Positions 9,401-14,682 of a stretch of 14,682 nt of DNA are shown piece after piece (position 1 is the first letter of the stretch; every line of letters begins with the position of its first letter). This DNA is from JASFHF01 sp050123335 (GTDB taxonomy: Bacteria > Pseudomonadota > Gammaproteobacteria > UBA12402): contig JASFHH010000041.1 of assembly GCA_050123335.1 (NCBI GenBank), positions 1 through 14,682 on the forward strand. The letters are read 5' to 3'. The position numbers and the translations under genes were made by a program. The notes under the pieces were generated by a model. It ran no database searches. It was not told the origin of the DNA and saw nothing but the letters and a program-made list of their open reading frames with translations.

Positions 9401-10545
9401 ATGGTAACTAAAGCCAGAAGTATTTTTTTAAGACGACAGATAAAAGCACTAGTTTTAGGAAATTCACGTTCAAACAACTCCAATCCTTGAATGATTTTAT
9501 AAATTTCCGCTATTTGTTTTTCATATTTTTTTATTTTTGACAAATTCTTAGGTAATTTCGTAAGCGCAAAAACTTCATCAATTATTTTTTTGGAAAAAGT
9601 GTGCTTATCTTTGCATGTTTTTTGATTAATCTTTTTATGCTCAGCCTGTAATAATTGATAAACTTTGCTAATATGATAACCAATTAAATTTATTTTGCGT
9701 ACCAGCTTAATAACTCTATTTTGCTCTGATTTATCATCTGTTTTGATATCAATTGTAAAAAATTTTTTTATTTTCTTCGTATTAGTTTTGATTTCCTTTG
9801 CCGATCTTTTAGCATAATATTCTTTAACACATTTAGGGGTTTCTTGGTTGTTGACCAATTCCTTAATTTTGCTCTTAATTTTCTTCTGTGGATATAAAGT
9901 TTTATGAAATTTTTTTTCGCCAGTTTTTGAATCAAATTCATAAGGTAATTTTTCTTTAGTCATCGGATCAGTGTTATTATTCTTAAGCCATTTTTCTATT
10001 GCTTCTCGCTCATAAGTTCTGCCTGTAACTATCGAAACCGGGTCTATCATTAATCTAGAAGTAAGCGGGCAGCAGTAACCCATGTGGTCATTTTCCCAAT
10101 TTTCTATAATTGTGCTATCATCCATCTTGATAACATCATCATTGTTATATAATTCTTTGTTTCTTTGATTATAATGCTCTACTACACAATTAGGGGTCTT
10201 AGAAAGATCTTTAATCATGTTTTTAATGTCAGTTTTAAGCTTTTGATTAGTAGTTAATTTTTTTTCATCTTCAGTAAGCCTCTGATTAGTCATAGGGCAA
10301 GTATCATGATTCTTAAACCAATCTTCAATAATTTTACGTTCATAAGTTTGCTTAGTTTTTGGAATGGTCACTGGATCTATCATAACTGCAAGGCCGATAG
10401 GACAACAAAAGTTTGGATATTTATCTTCCCAGTCATCAACTGTTGTTATTTTATCTGTCTTTTTAAGAAGTTGATTAAATTGAATGTTTTTGCGTGATTT
10501 TTTGTGTAATTTTTTTACTTCTTCAAAAGCATTTTTATAGCTCAT
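6475..10545 (-). CDS. Giant double U-box protein, probable secreted E3 ubiquitin ligase effector
   Basis: A 1356-residue, lysine-rich, mostly helical-looking protein with two N-terminal U-boxes. U-box 1 (about 44-112) has FCCPIGLAVMIDPV and TYERKIIEDW; U-box 2 (about 156-232) has YCCPLTSRLMIDPV and TYEREAIEKW. U-boxes recruit ubiquitin-charged E2 enzymes, a host function in bacteria, and Legionella LubX is a known effector with two U-boxes. The remaining 1100 residues match nothing I recognise; a Ser-rich linker lies near 915-945. The last residues (FFQKLLKL) place Leu at -3 and -4, as in several Dot/Icm substrates, but there is no acidic E-block. ATG follows AGGGGA. A PmrA-like box lies upstream. 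G+C is low (16 of 60 in lines 8101 and 9301). Secretion and ligase activity are inferred. Confidence 0.85.
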   Translation of the reverse strand: MSYKNAFEEVKKLHKKSRKNIQFNQLLKKTDKITTVDDWEDKYPNFCCPIGLAVMIDPVTIPKTKQTYERKIIEDWFKNHDTCPMTNQRLTEDEKKLTTNQKLKTDIKNMIKDLSKTPNCVVEHYNQRNKELYNNDDVIKMDDSTIIENWENDHMGYCCPLTSRLMIDPVSIVTGRTYEREAIEKWLKNNNTDPMTKEKLPYEFDSKTGEKKFHKTLYPQKKIKSKIKELVNNQETPKCVKEYYAKRSAKEIKTNTKKIKKFFTIDIKTDDKSEQNRVIKLVRKINLIGYHISKVYQLLQAEHKKINQKTCKDKHTFSKKIIDEVFALTKLPKNLSKIKKYEKQIAEIYKIIQGLELFEREFPKTSAFICRLKKILLALVTMSEGALKNIYDIYEVKKDMRLNIWKNSTDKLLHMKYAVQGFQYINGVVGKSYLNIRKIIKDFLGNRLDLSSHQIKISERPERLYLTVPFENNRVLKDMYYNATTQNGVDVIKLKNLVKNFNPYKNFKNVMESVKGRYLSLSDKLSPSSSFNCMTFDSWGCDVFNDKNISNYAKKEIRKLFNNNSHFHTSSPYYCFVGSVPRLAQVIYLFLRWELDKLQKHISHCEFITDCKTRYDKNGNWSYINLKTKKVYPEKYIQQLFEANKKHEDLQLTKIKNIINSIEDIKEGNKQGLNEYIKQNGSKSIMRAMQEKILVLLENSGFKNAFSVMDKIAAIISNVNKKPDHALLNFYKKMYREIFIAIAKKQPLKLSQYTKLITNKLNSNVKQDPMNISLLNIINEQKFMETILGMGSKHTIENLLKLGGNSIKNIIKKIGMEKTLILLDDVPVKDKIINIWFLLDKGCLDIKHPATLMKLIMGWHKSIVNTFGSKKPDLANQLAIKCYKILKKCDAELNNMKDFLAWKQKLQPKKNTKTKQTSDLSSGYFSSSKSVKSTISQSNSQSFRYTQLSEFVETKTKEIRRHFLDKFVYGLVKDLENANKKLLPKKCDLLKKCLSNLTLSEHIEKNVHYNIWKKQENYFIKLRMLGLLTDEDYVEEMVTQASNEKYDMFKDNKISNELKYHALLRIENDHIFQKIFTKQQQAGYFWFLIKNKIKNTPDMILQHEPLIKTFSIDNQCDLLRGCINSKNIKQEKQQKIKQMLYNLIENSNDLKKLSFTSTKELMRNSIKDGQYILLRLLTANNNNILTKLRANDTTTSMFGSDSEGFRKDILKCCLMTPANNCVKAILLSTYCDGYTGENIKQINQLIFIMDKFVVHKNIGEIWKKNIVLSQLDDLCVKLHKEKFTNTQLEQLSRVLSDFQQRQQKPQTNVKYRKKQKFFNNKKNSPLEDYITLIKNIKEIITPKKQSKNFFQKLLKL

Positions 10546-10649
10546 ATCGTTCCCCTATTATTAATCGTTAACACAGTTGACCTAATTTAAGTTCAGCACT
10601 ATAGCTCGACATTTCTCATTTAAGAGTAAAATATCACTGTTTCGTTTCA

Positions 10650-10682
10650 ATTATAGTTATTGTTTCTTAAGGTAATATTAAG
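10650..10682 (-). promoter_or_regulatory. PmrA-like box and -10 element of the double U-box gene
   Basis: On the minus strand, CTTAAT-ATTAC-CTTAAG (10682-10666) fits the PmrA response-regulator pattern YTTAAK-N5-YTTAAK at every fixed position. Ten bases further on is a perfect TATAAT (10655-10650). There is no -35 hexamer at normal spacing, as expected for a promoter that depends on an activator bound there. The 5' leader would be about 100 nt. In Legionella and Coxiella PmrA controls Dot/Icm components and effectors. The match is by eye and the DNA is A+T-rich. Confidence 0.5.
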
Positions 10683-10736
10683 AAATCAAAAAATAATTAC
10701 TTTTTTTTATATCTTTGTTTGCGTTTAGTTTAAAAT

Positions 10737-10764
10737 TTGCAATCGAGTGGTACTGTGCTATTAT
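10737..10764 (+). promoter_or_regulatory. Promoter of the leader ORF and MFS transporter
   Basis: TTGCAA (10737-10742) and TATTAT (10759-10764) are separated by 16 bp, with an extended -10 TGC directly before TATTAT. Transcription would start near 10771, leaving about 39 nt before the leader ATG at 10810. Confidence 0.55.
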
Positions 10765-10809
10765 TATTGCGTTGCAAATAATGCAGCAATTTTAATTGGA
10801 GAAATGATA

Positions 10810-10953
10810 ATGAGATATAAACATAAAATAAAACAAAAACTTAGGGGGTTGCTTGGTCAACCATGTTGTTTTATAGCTATTTCTTCTTTCTCTACGTCAA
10901 CATCCACGTCTACTTCTGCCTCAACGTCTACGACTACAACATCAAGCTTGTAA
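10810..10953 (+). CDS. Ser/Thr-rich leader peptide (47 aa), candidate attenuator peptide
   Basis: A short ORF preceded by GGAGA (10798-10802), 7 nt from this ATG; an in-frame ATG at 10804 is too close to the site. The first 26 codons encode a basic start (MRYKHKIKQKLRG), then LLGQPCCFIAISS. Codons 28-46 hold nine Ser, nine Thr and one Ala in a row, followed by Leu and TAA. Four of the nine Thr codons are ACG, which looks uncommon for such A+T-rich DNA. It resembles in principle the E. coli thr leader peptide (Thr/Ile-rich). The peptide is followed by mutually exclusive hairpins and an amino-acid-transporter-like gene, so its translation is probably what matters. A ribosomally made, modified peptide or a stand-alone small protein remains possible. 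Confidence 0.6.
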   Translation: MRYKHKIKQKLRGLLGQPCCFIAISSFSTSTSTSTSASTSTTTTSSL

Positions 10954-10993
10954 GTCAGATAGATTATCAAAATTAATTTTTAAAATCTGCTTA
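10951..10993 (+). promoter_or_regulatory. Candidate antiterminator stem
   Basis: TAAG and CAGAT (10951-10954, 10956-10960) can pair with ATCTGCTTA (10985-10993): nine base pairs with one bulged T at 10955 and a 24-nt A+T-rich loop. The 5' arm starts exactly at the leader stop codon. The 3' arm takes up 10989-10993, five of the six bases of the terminator's 5' arm, so the two structures exclude each other. The pairing was worked out by hand. Confidence 0.55.
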
Positions 10994-11014
10994 GCATAAA
11001 CACTAGGCTTTTTT
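10989..11014 (+). terminator. Intrinsic terminator between leader ORF and MFS gene
   Basis: GCTTAG (10989-10994) pairs with CTAGGC (11003-11008), six pairs including one G-U, around an 8-nt loop, followed directly by six T (11009-11014). A third possible stem, GCATAAACA with TGTCTATGC (10994-11002 with 11014-11022, one mismatch), overlaps it. Only 39 bp separate the T-run from the MFS start, too few for a separate promoter with a normal leader. Reads that make MFS mRNA should therefore pass this site. Confidence 0.6.
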
Positions 11015-11053
11015 GTCTATGCGTTTATCTGTATTTTATTTTTGAGGTTTACT

Positions 11054-12322
11054 ATGTTTAAAAATAATCGTAATTATGCGTGGTTCATATGGGTTTTAGC
11101 TGCTGGATTTTTTTTTGCGGAATATGTTGCGCGCGTTGCGCCAAGTGTCATGGTTCCACATTTAATGCGTGCTTTTCAAGTCAATGCGTTTCAATTAGGT
11201 TCATTGTCGGCCTTTTTTTATTATGCTTATGTGGCAATGCAAATACCCGCAGGGGTATTGGTAGATAAATATGGCCCACATAAGTTATTAACTATTTTGG
11301 CAGTTTTTTGCGGAGTCAGTGTCTTAATTTTTGCTGGTTCGCATGATTTGCGGGTTGCGGAAATTAGTAGATTTATTATGGGTTTTAGTGCTGCGTTTGC
11401 TTTTGTTGGGGCGCTAAAACTTGCTAGTGTTTGGTTTCCGCCATCGCGTTTTGGTTTTCTTGCTGGTAGTACTCAGGCAATTGGTATGTTAGGAGCAGCG
11501 ATTGGTGAAGGTGCAGTTTCAGTGTTGGTTGAGCATATAGGGTGGCGTGATGCTATGTATTTAGTTGGTTTTATTTTAGTTGTTTTGGGTATTATGATTG
11601 GTTTTATTGTAAAGGACAAACCAACAGAAACGCTAAGTCCGTTGGCGCCAAAAGCACAATGTAAAAAATATTCATTATTGAAAGGTTTGTTAATTGTTTT
11701 GAAAAATCCGCAAACATGGATTAATGGTATATTTGTTGGTTTTTTGTATGCGCCTACTGCGGCTTTTGCGGAATTATGGGGGCCTGCATATTTACATCGG
11801 GTATATGATTTGCGGGTGGAAGTTGCTGCTTCTGCGGTTAGTATGATATTTATTGGATGGATGATTATTAGCCCAATTGCTGGTTGGGTTTCTGATAGAA
11901 TTGGTCGTAGAAAGCCGGTGATGTTGGTATCAGTAATTGCAAGTTTGTTTTGTATGTCTTGTGTTTTATATTTGCCGGATTTATCTAAAATAACCATATT
12001 TATATTGCTGTTTTTATATGGTTTAAGCAATGTTGGTGTTGCCACATCTTTTGCTGTGGCATGTGAGTGTAATCCCAGGCCGATTGCTGGTACTTCAATG
12101 AGCTTTGCAAATATGGCATCGGTTATTATTGGTGCTGGATTTCAGCCAATTATTGGTTGGATATTGGATCTTAATTGGAATCATAAAATATTGCACGGTG
12201 TGCGACATTACAGCATGCATGATTTTAGAATAGCAATGTTGTTATTACCTTTATGTTTTATAATTAGTTTTGTTGCTTGGTGTTATATAAAGGAAACAGC
12301 CAATTATTCGGTGGATTTTTGA
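11054..12322 (+). CDS. MFS transporter, resembling intraphagosomal (Pht-like) amino-acid carriers
   Basis: A 422-residue inner-membrane carrier with about 12 hydrophobic helices. The MFS signature loop GVLVDKYGPHKLL (67-79) lies between helices 2 and 3, and its second-half counterpart is GWVSDRIGRRKP. The start FFFAEYVARVAPSVMVPHLMRAF is the kind of N-terminus seen in a proteobacterial MFS group common in Legionella and Coxiella, which includes or neighbours the Pht amino-acid transporters (PhtA of Legionella takes up threonine). I recall this from memory and cannot assign a substrate with certainty. ATG at 11054 follows TGAGGT; the upstream TTG at 11042 precedes that site and is rejected. 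The gene sits directly behind a Ser/Thr-codon leader and terminator, which points to serine and/or threonine as substrate. Confidence 0.85.
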   Translation: MFKNNRNYAWFIWVLAAGFFFAEYVARVAPSVMVPHLMRAFQVNAFQLGSLSAFFYYAYVAMQIPAGVLVDKYGPHKLLTILAVFCGVSVLIFAGSHDLRVAEISRFIMGFSAAFAFVGALKLASVWFPPSRFGFLAGSTQAIGMLGAAIGEGAVSVLVEHIGWRDAMYLVGFILVVLGIMIGFIVKDKPTETLSPLAPKAQCKKYSLLKGLLIVLKNPQTWINGIFVGFLYAPTAAFAELWGPAYLHRVYDLRVEVAASAVSMIFIGWMIISPIAGWVSDRIGRRKPVMLVSVIASLFCMSCVLYLPDLSKITIFILLFLYGLSNVGVATSFAVACECNPRPIAGTSMSFANMASVIIGAGFQPIIGWILDLNWNHKILHGVRHYSMHDFRIAMLLLPLCFIISFVAWCYIKETANYSVDF

Positions 12323-12372
12323 GCAAAACTTTTACAATATAATAATGTTTGGCACCTTTTTTGGCCAAAGGC

Positions 12373-12402
12373 TTTACATTAAGCCCGGAATTGACATAAA
12401 AT
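12373..12402 (+). promoter_or_regulatory. Candidate promoter of the DUF378 gene
   Basis: TTTACA (12373-12378) and TAAAAT (12397-12402) are 18 bp apart, 54 bp before the ATG. A TTGACA at 12391 has no -10 at proper spacing. The TTTGGC/GCCAAA inverted repeat at 12348-12369, just after the MFS gene, lacks a following T-run, so it is not called a terminator. Confidence 0.4.
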
Positions 12403-12456
12403 GAATAAGTCAGGTTCCTTGAATTTGGCTTTAATGAAAATATGGAGGAATTTTTT

Positions 12457-12690
12457 ATGTGTGGTAAAGGATGTGGTTTTTGGTGTTGGATCGCTAAGCT
12501 GTTGCTTATTATTGGCGGTTTAAACTGGGGATTGATTGGTGTATTTAATTATAACTTGGTGTCATCATGGTTTGGTGACTGGCCAATAGTGGTTCGCATT
12601 ATTTATATTGTTGTAGGCCTTGCTGCTTTGTTGGCAATTCTTTGTCTATTTAGGTCACACAAATGCAGACCAGCAACTCCAAGTGAATAG
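12457..12690 (+). CDS. DUF378-family small membrane protein
   Basis: A 77-residue protein with two hydrophobic helices. The family signature is the helix ending IIGGLNWGLIGVFNYNLV (residues 17-34 of this start), followed by a short loop with WFGDWP and the second helix RIIYIVVGLAALLAILCLF. It belongs to the DUF378 (YuzA-like) group, whose function is unknown. ATG at 12457 is preceded by GGAGG (12444-12448) with 8-nt spacing; an in-frame ATG at 12442 overlaps that site and was rejected. The N-terminus has a Cys-rich MCGKGCGFWCW stretch and the C-terminus has HKCRP, so metal binding or disulfide formation is conceivable but unproven. It is followed by a strong terminator. Confidence 0.8.
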   Translation: MCGKGCGFWCWIAKLLLIIGGLNWGLIGVFNYNLVSSWFGDWPIVVRIIYIVVGLAALLAILCLFRSHKCRPATPSE

Positions 12691-12724
12691 TTAATTAATT
12701 TAATTTTAACTTAAATTTAAAAAG

Positions 12725-12755
12725 CCAGTCGAATTTAATTCGGCTGGTTTTTTTT
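12725..12755 (+). terminator. Strong intrinsic terminator after DUF378
   Basis: CCAGTCGAAT (12725-12734) pairs with ATTCGGCTGG (12738-12747), ten pairs with one G-U and a 3-nt loop, followed by eight T. The A-run before it can extend the stem. It ends only 12 bp before the next gene's ATG. Confidence 0.85.
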
Positions 12756-12767
12756 GAAGGGTAATAT

Positions 12768-13757
12768 ATGAAGTTAATTACTGCAAAAGATATTTCTCAG
12801 GCTTTTAATAATAAAATGATAAATGCATCATTTGAGGCATTAACTAATGAATTAAAGCGTTGGCAGGAATTTAAAAAATGTCCGCGGCATGCAATTTATT
12901 ATCCTCATGGTGTATTTGAGTTAATGCCGTGTAGTGATAAGCAATATTACGGTTATAAATATGTTAATTGTCATCCGGAGAATCCTAAGCAGCATAAGTC
13001 TTCGGTTGTCGCTACGGGTATGCTGGTAGATATAGAAACCGGATATCCTTTAATGTTTTGTGATATGACTTTGCTTACCGCAATTAGAACCGCAGCAACT
13101 TCTGCTATTGCGGCAAAGTATTTGGCTGATCCCAGTACTAGTAAAATAGGTTTAATTGGTACCGGTGCGCAAGCTGAGTTTCAAATTTTATGGTTAAGTT
13201 CAATTTTTAATCTTGATACAATTAAGTTTTTTGATGTGGATCCAAAAGCGATGGAAAAGCTGCAGCGTAATATTGAAGGAAAGTTTAAAAATATTATTGC
13301 ATGCAAAAACGCTTTTGAAGTAACGCAAGATATAGATATTTTAACTACGGCAATTAATACTAAAGAAAAAGTTAATTTGGTTGAATATGATTGGATAAAA
13401 GATAATCATAAATTATTTATTAATGCGATTGGTGGAGATTGTCCTGGGAAAACGGAAATGGATGTAGAGATCGTAAAAAATAGCCGCATTGTCGTTGAGT
13501 TTTTCCCGCAAACTAGAGTTGAAGGCGAGATTCAAAATTTAGAACACGATCCGGAATATACTGAATTGTGGGAATTGGTACAGGGAAAAATAGCAGGCAG
13601 AACTGATCAGGATAAAATAATTTTATTTGATTCGGTTGGTTTTGCTTTGGCGGATTTCGCAATCATGAAAATGGTATATGAACAAGGTTTGGGTAGCGAG
13701 ATTGATGTATTGCCTGATATGCCGGATCCGAAAGATCTTTATGCTGCGGTTAGGTAG
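12768..13757 (+). CDS. ocd: Ornithine cyclodeaminase
   Basis: A 329-residue member of the ornithine cyclodeaminase/mu-crystallin family, close in length to the 350-residue Pseudomonas putida enzyme. It converts L-ornithine to L-proline and ammonia using bound NAD. Substrate and catalytic signatures are GVFELMPC (48-55), YGYKYVNCHPENP (61-73), VVATGMLVD (80-88), MTLLTAIRTAATSA (100-113) and INAIGGDCPGKTEM (218-231), where D224 matches the catalytic aspartate. The Rossmann motif is GTGAQAEF (131-138), with acidic D156 ending the second strand. FDSVGFALADF (287-297) is the typical closing motif. The strong match to true ornithine cyclodeaminases, rather than SbnB-like or imine-reductase members, makes the name fairly safe. 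The Shine-Dalgarno GAAGGG starts where the preceding terminator ends, so expression needs read-through or an unseen promoter. Confidence 0.9.
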   Translation: MKLITAKDISQAFNNKMINASFEALTNELKRWQEFKKCPRHAIYYPHGVFELMPCSDKQYYGYKYVNCHPENPKQHKSSVVATGMLVDIETGYPLMFCDMTLLTAIRTAATSAIAAKYLADPSTSKIGLIGTGAQAEFQILWLSSIFNLDTIKFFDVDPKAMEKLQRNIEGKFKNIIACKNAFEVTQDIDILTTAINTKEKVNLVEYDWIKDNHKLFINAIGGDCPGKTEMDVEIVKNSRIVVEFFPQTRVEGEIQNLEHDPEYTELWELVQGKIAGRTDQDKIILFDSVGFALADFAIMKMVYEQGLGSEIDVLPDMPDPKDLYAAVR

Positions 13758-13761
13758 AAAT

Positions 13762-14682
13762 TTAATGCCCCAAGTCATGCAGCATATAAATTGCGTGTTC
13801 TAGTGTGGTAAATATTTCAGTTAAATATTCTTTTACCGCTTTAACACTTCCAGGTAAGGTATAAATTAAAGTTTTATTTGCAATTGCAGCAATACTTCTA
13901 CTTAATAAAGCTGACGGGATAGTGGCGCCGTATTTGTATCTGATATGTTCCATGATTCCTGGAATTATTTTATCAGCAATTTCTGTGACAACTTCTGGTG
14001 TAATGTCACGCGAGCCGATACCAGTTCCGCCTAAGGTGAAAATAACATTAACGTTATTGTTAATTGCTGCGATCAGTGATTTTTTTAGTTGTGTTTTATC
14101 ATCTGGTAATAATTCAGTAATTATATTTTGTTGCCAATAATTTTGCTGCAAAAATTCTTTTATTTGTTGTTCGGCAGTTTTTCCAGATAAATCTTGGTAT
14201 TCACCTTTATGGGCTCGATCGCTTAAAGTTATAATTTTAACTCGCATCATTCTTGGAGTATAAGTCACTTCATCGCCAGCTTGAATGGTTCCTTGTTGTA
14301 ACACGCGGCAAAAAATTCCTTCAGTCGGCATGGCGCATTTACCAACTTGTTGGAAGATTTTACAGCCTTCGCCGTGACATTTTTTACCAATTTGCGTTAC
14401 CTCCAATAAGGTGTTATTAACTGACAATCTATCTAGTAATTTAATTTTGGTTAAATCTATTCCGGATAAAGTTATATTTTCGGCAAAGTCTCCAGGTTTA
14501 ACTTGTGTGTTACTTTTTTCGTTAAAATTATTAATGCTTTCAATTGCTAATAAACTTACATTGCGGTTTTTAAAACCAGCATGGGAATCGTTTTTTACAC
14601 CAATTTCATTTAATTCGATTTTTGGAACTGGCTGTTTTACGGTTCCGGTTTTTGCAGAAATATTAGTTGAAACAACTTTGCC
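13762..14682 (-). CDS. MOSC-MogA fusion, molybdenum cofactor biosynthesis (5' end outside window)
   Basis: The frame stays open to the right edge; reading from 14682 gives 306 codons ending at TAA (13764-13762). Visible residues 1-140 form a MOSC domain: GVKNDSHAGF (28-37), VKPGDFAENI (61-70), KIKLLDRL and the Cys-containing QIGKKCHGEGCKIF (97-110). Residues 146-306 form a MogA/MoaB domain with LSDRAHKGEYQDLSG (153-167) and the molybdopterin-binding TLGGTGIGSRDITPE (216-230). MogA adenylylates molybdopterin before metal insertion; MOSC domains occur in sulfur-carrier and Moco-linked proteins. The TTG at 14427 is an internal codon within the MOSC domain, not a start. Only a short N-terminal piece should be missing. 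It converges on ocd with 4 bp between them. Confidence 0.88.
   Translation of the reverse strand, partial: GKVVSTNISAKTGTVKQPVPKIELNEIGVKNDSHAGFKNRNVSLLAIESINNFNEKSNTQVKPGDFAENITLSGIDLTKIKLLDRLSVNNTLLEVTQIGKKCHGEGCKIFQQVGKCAMPTEGIFCRVLQQGTIQAGDEVTYTPRMMRVKIITLSDRAHKGEYQDLSGKTAEQQIKEFLQQNYWQQNIITELLPDDKTQLKKSLIAAINNNVNVIFTLGGTGIGSRDITPEVVTEIADKIIPGIMEHIRYKYGATIPSALLSRSIAAIANKTLIYTLPGSVKAVKEYLTEIFTTLEHAIYMLHDLGH

Noticed and set aside
10810..10953. Leader ORF as a modified-peptide (RiPP) precursor
   Set aside because: The Ser/Thr-rich tail could be a core peptide, but no modification enzyme is nearby, and the hairpins after the stop fit attenuation better. Kept only as an alternative.
11473..12045. 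Minus-strand 190-codon frame inside the MFS gene
   Set aside because: It is antisense to an unmistakable membrane transporter and has no recognisable domain.
12348..12371. Inverted repeat TTTGGC/GCCAAA after the MFS gene as its terminator
   Set aside because: The T-run lies inside the loop rather than after the stem, so it does not have the form of an intrinsic terminator.
1..14682. CRISPR array, insertion sequences, tRNA or rRNA genes
   Set aside because: I looked for regularly spaced repeats, transposase-like frames and tRNA-like cloverleaf sequences and saw none; the only tandem DNA repeat is the short 11-bp array.

Overview
The window looks like the chromosome of an A+T-rich gammaproteobacterium that lives in or near eukaryotic cells, most plausibly a member of Legionellales (Legionella, Coxiella, Aquicella or Berkiella-like). 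The reasons are a 1356-residue protein with two eukaryotic-type U-boxes, a PmrA-box-like promoter in front of it, an MFS carrier resembling the intraphagosomal amino-acid transporters, and an AsmA-family envelope protein. The lineage is inferred from these families; there is no rRNA or other marker gene here.

Layout. (1) 2-421: 3' end of an AsmA-family gene. (2) 454-6455: a sulfatase module. A cytoplasmic-type Cys-sulfatase (GTG start at 4329) and a GH130 glycosidase/phosphorylase form a two-gene unit on the minus strand. Divergent from them, on the plus strand, are a Schlafen/AlbA_2-type regulator that has lost its middle domain and a radical-SAM sulfatase maturase (anSME). The maturase can install formylglycine in the sulfatase, so the genes make sense together. 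Three 11-bp repeats lie between regulator and maturase. (3) 6475-10545: the minus-strand double U-box protein, a probable type IV secretion (Dot/Icm) effector. (4) 10737-12322: promoter, a 47-codon leader ORF ending in a dense Ser/Thr run, an antiterminator candidate starting at the leader stop codon, an intrinsic terminator, then the MFS transporter. This has the layout of a ribosome-mediated attenuator that would sense Ser/Thr-tRNA charging. (5) 12457-13757: a small DUF378 membrane protein, a strong terminator and ornithine cyclodeaminase. (6) 13762-14682: a MOSC-MogA fusion of molybdenum cofactor metabolism, cut by the window edge.

Most notable are the attenuator-like leader before the MFS gene and the PmrA-like box before the double U-box gene. 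The two face away from each other across the same 264-bp intergenic region, between 10545 and 10810. No CRISPR array, tRNA, rRNA or insertion sequence was recognised, and no gene-free stretch exceeds 300 bases.
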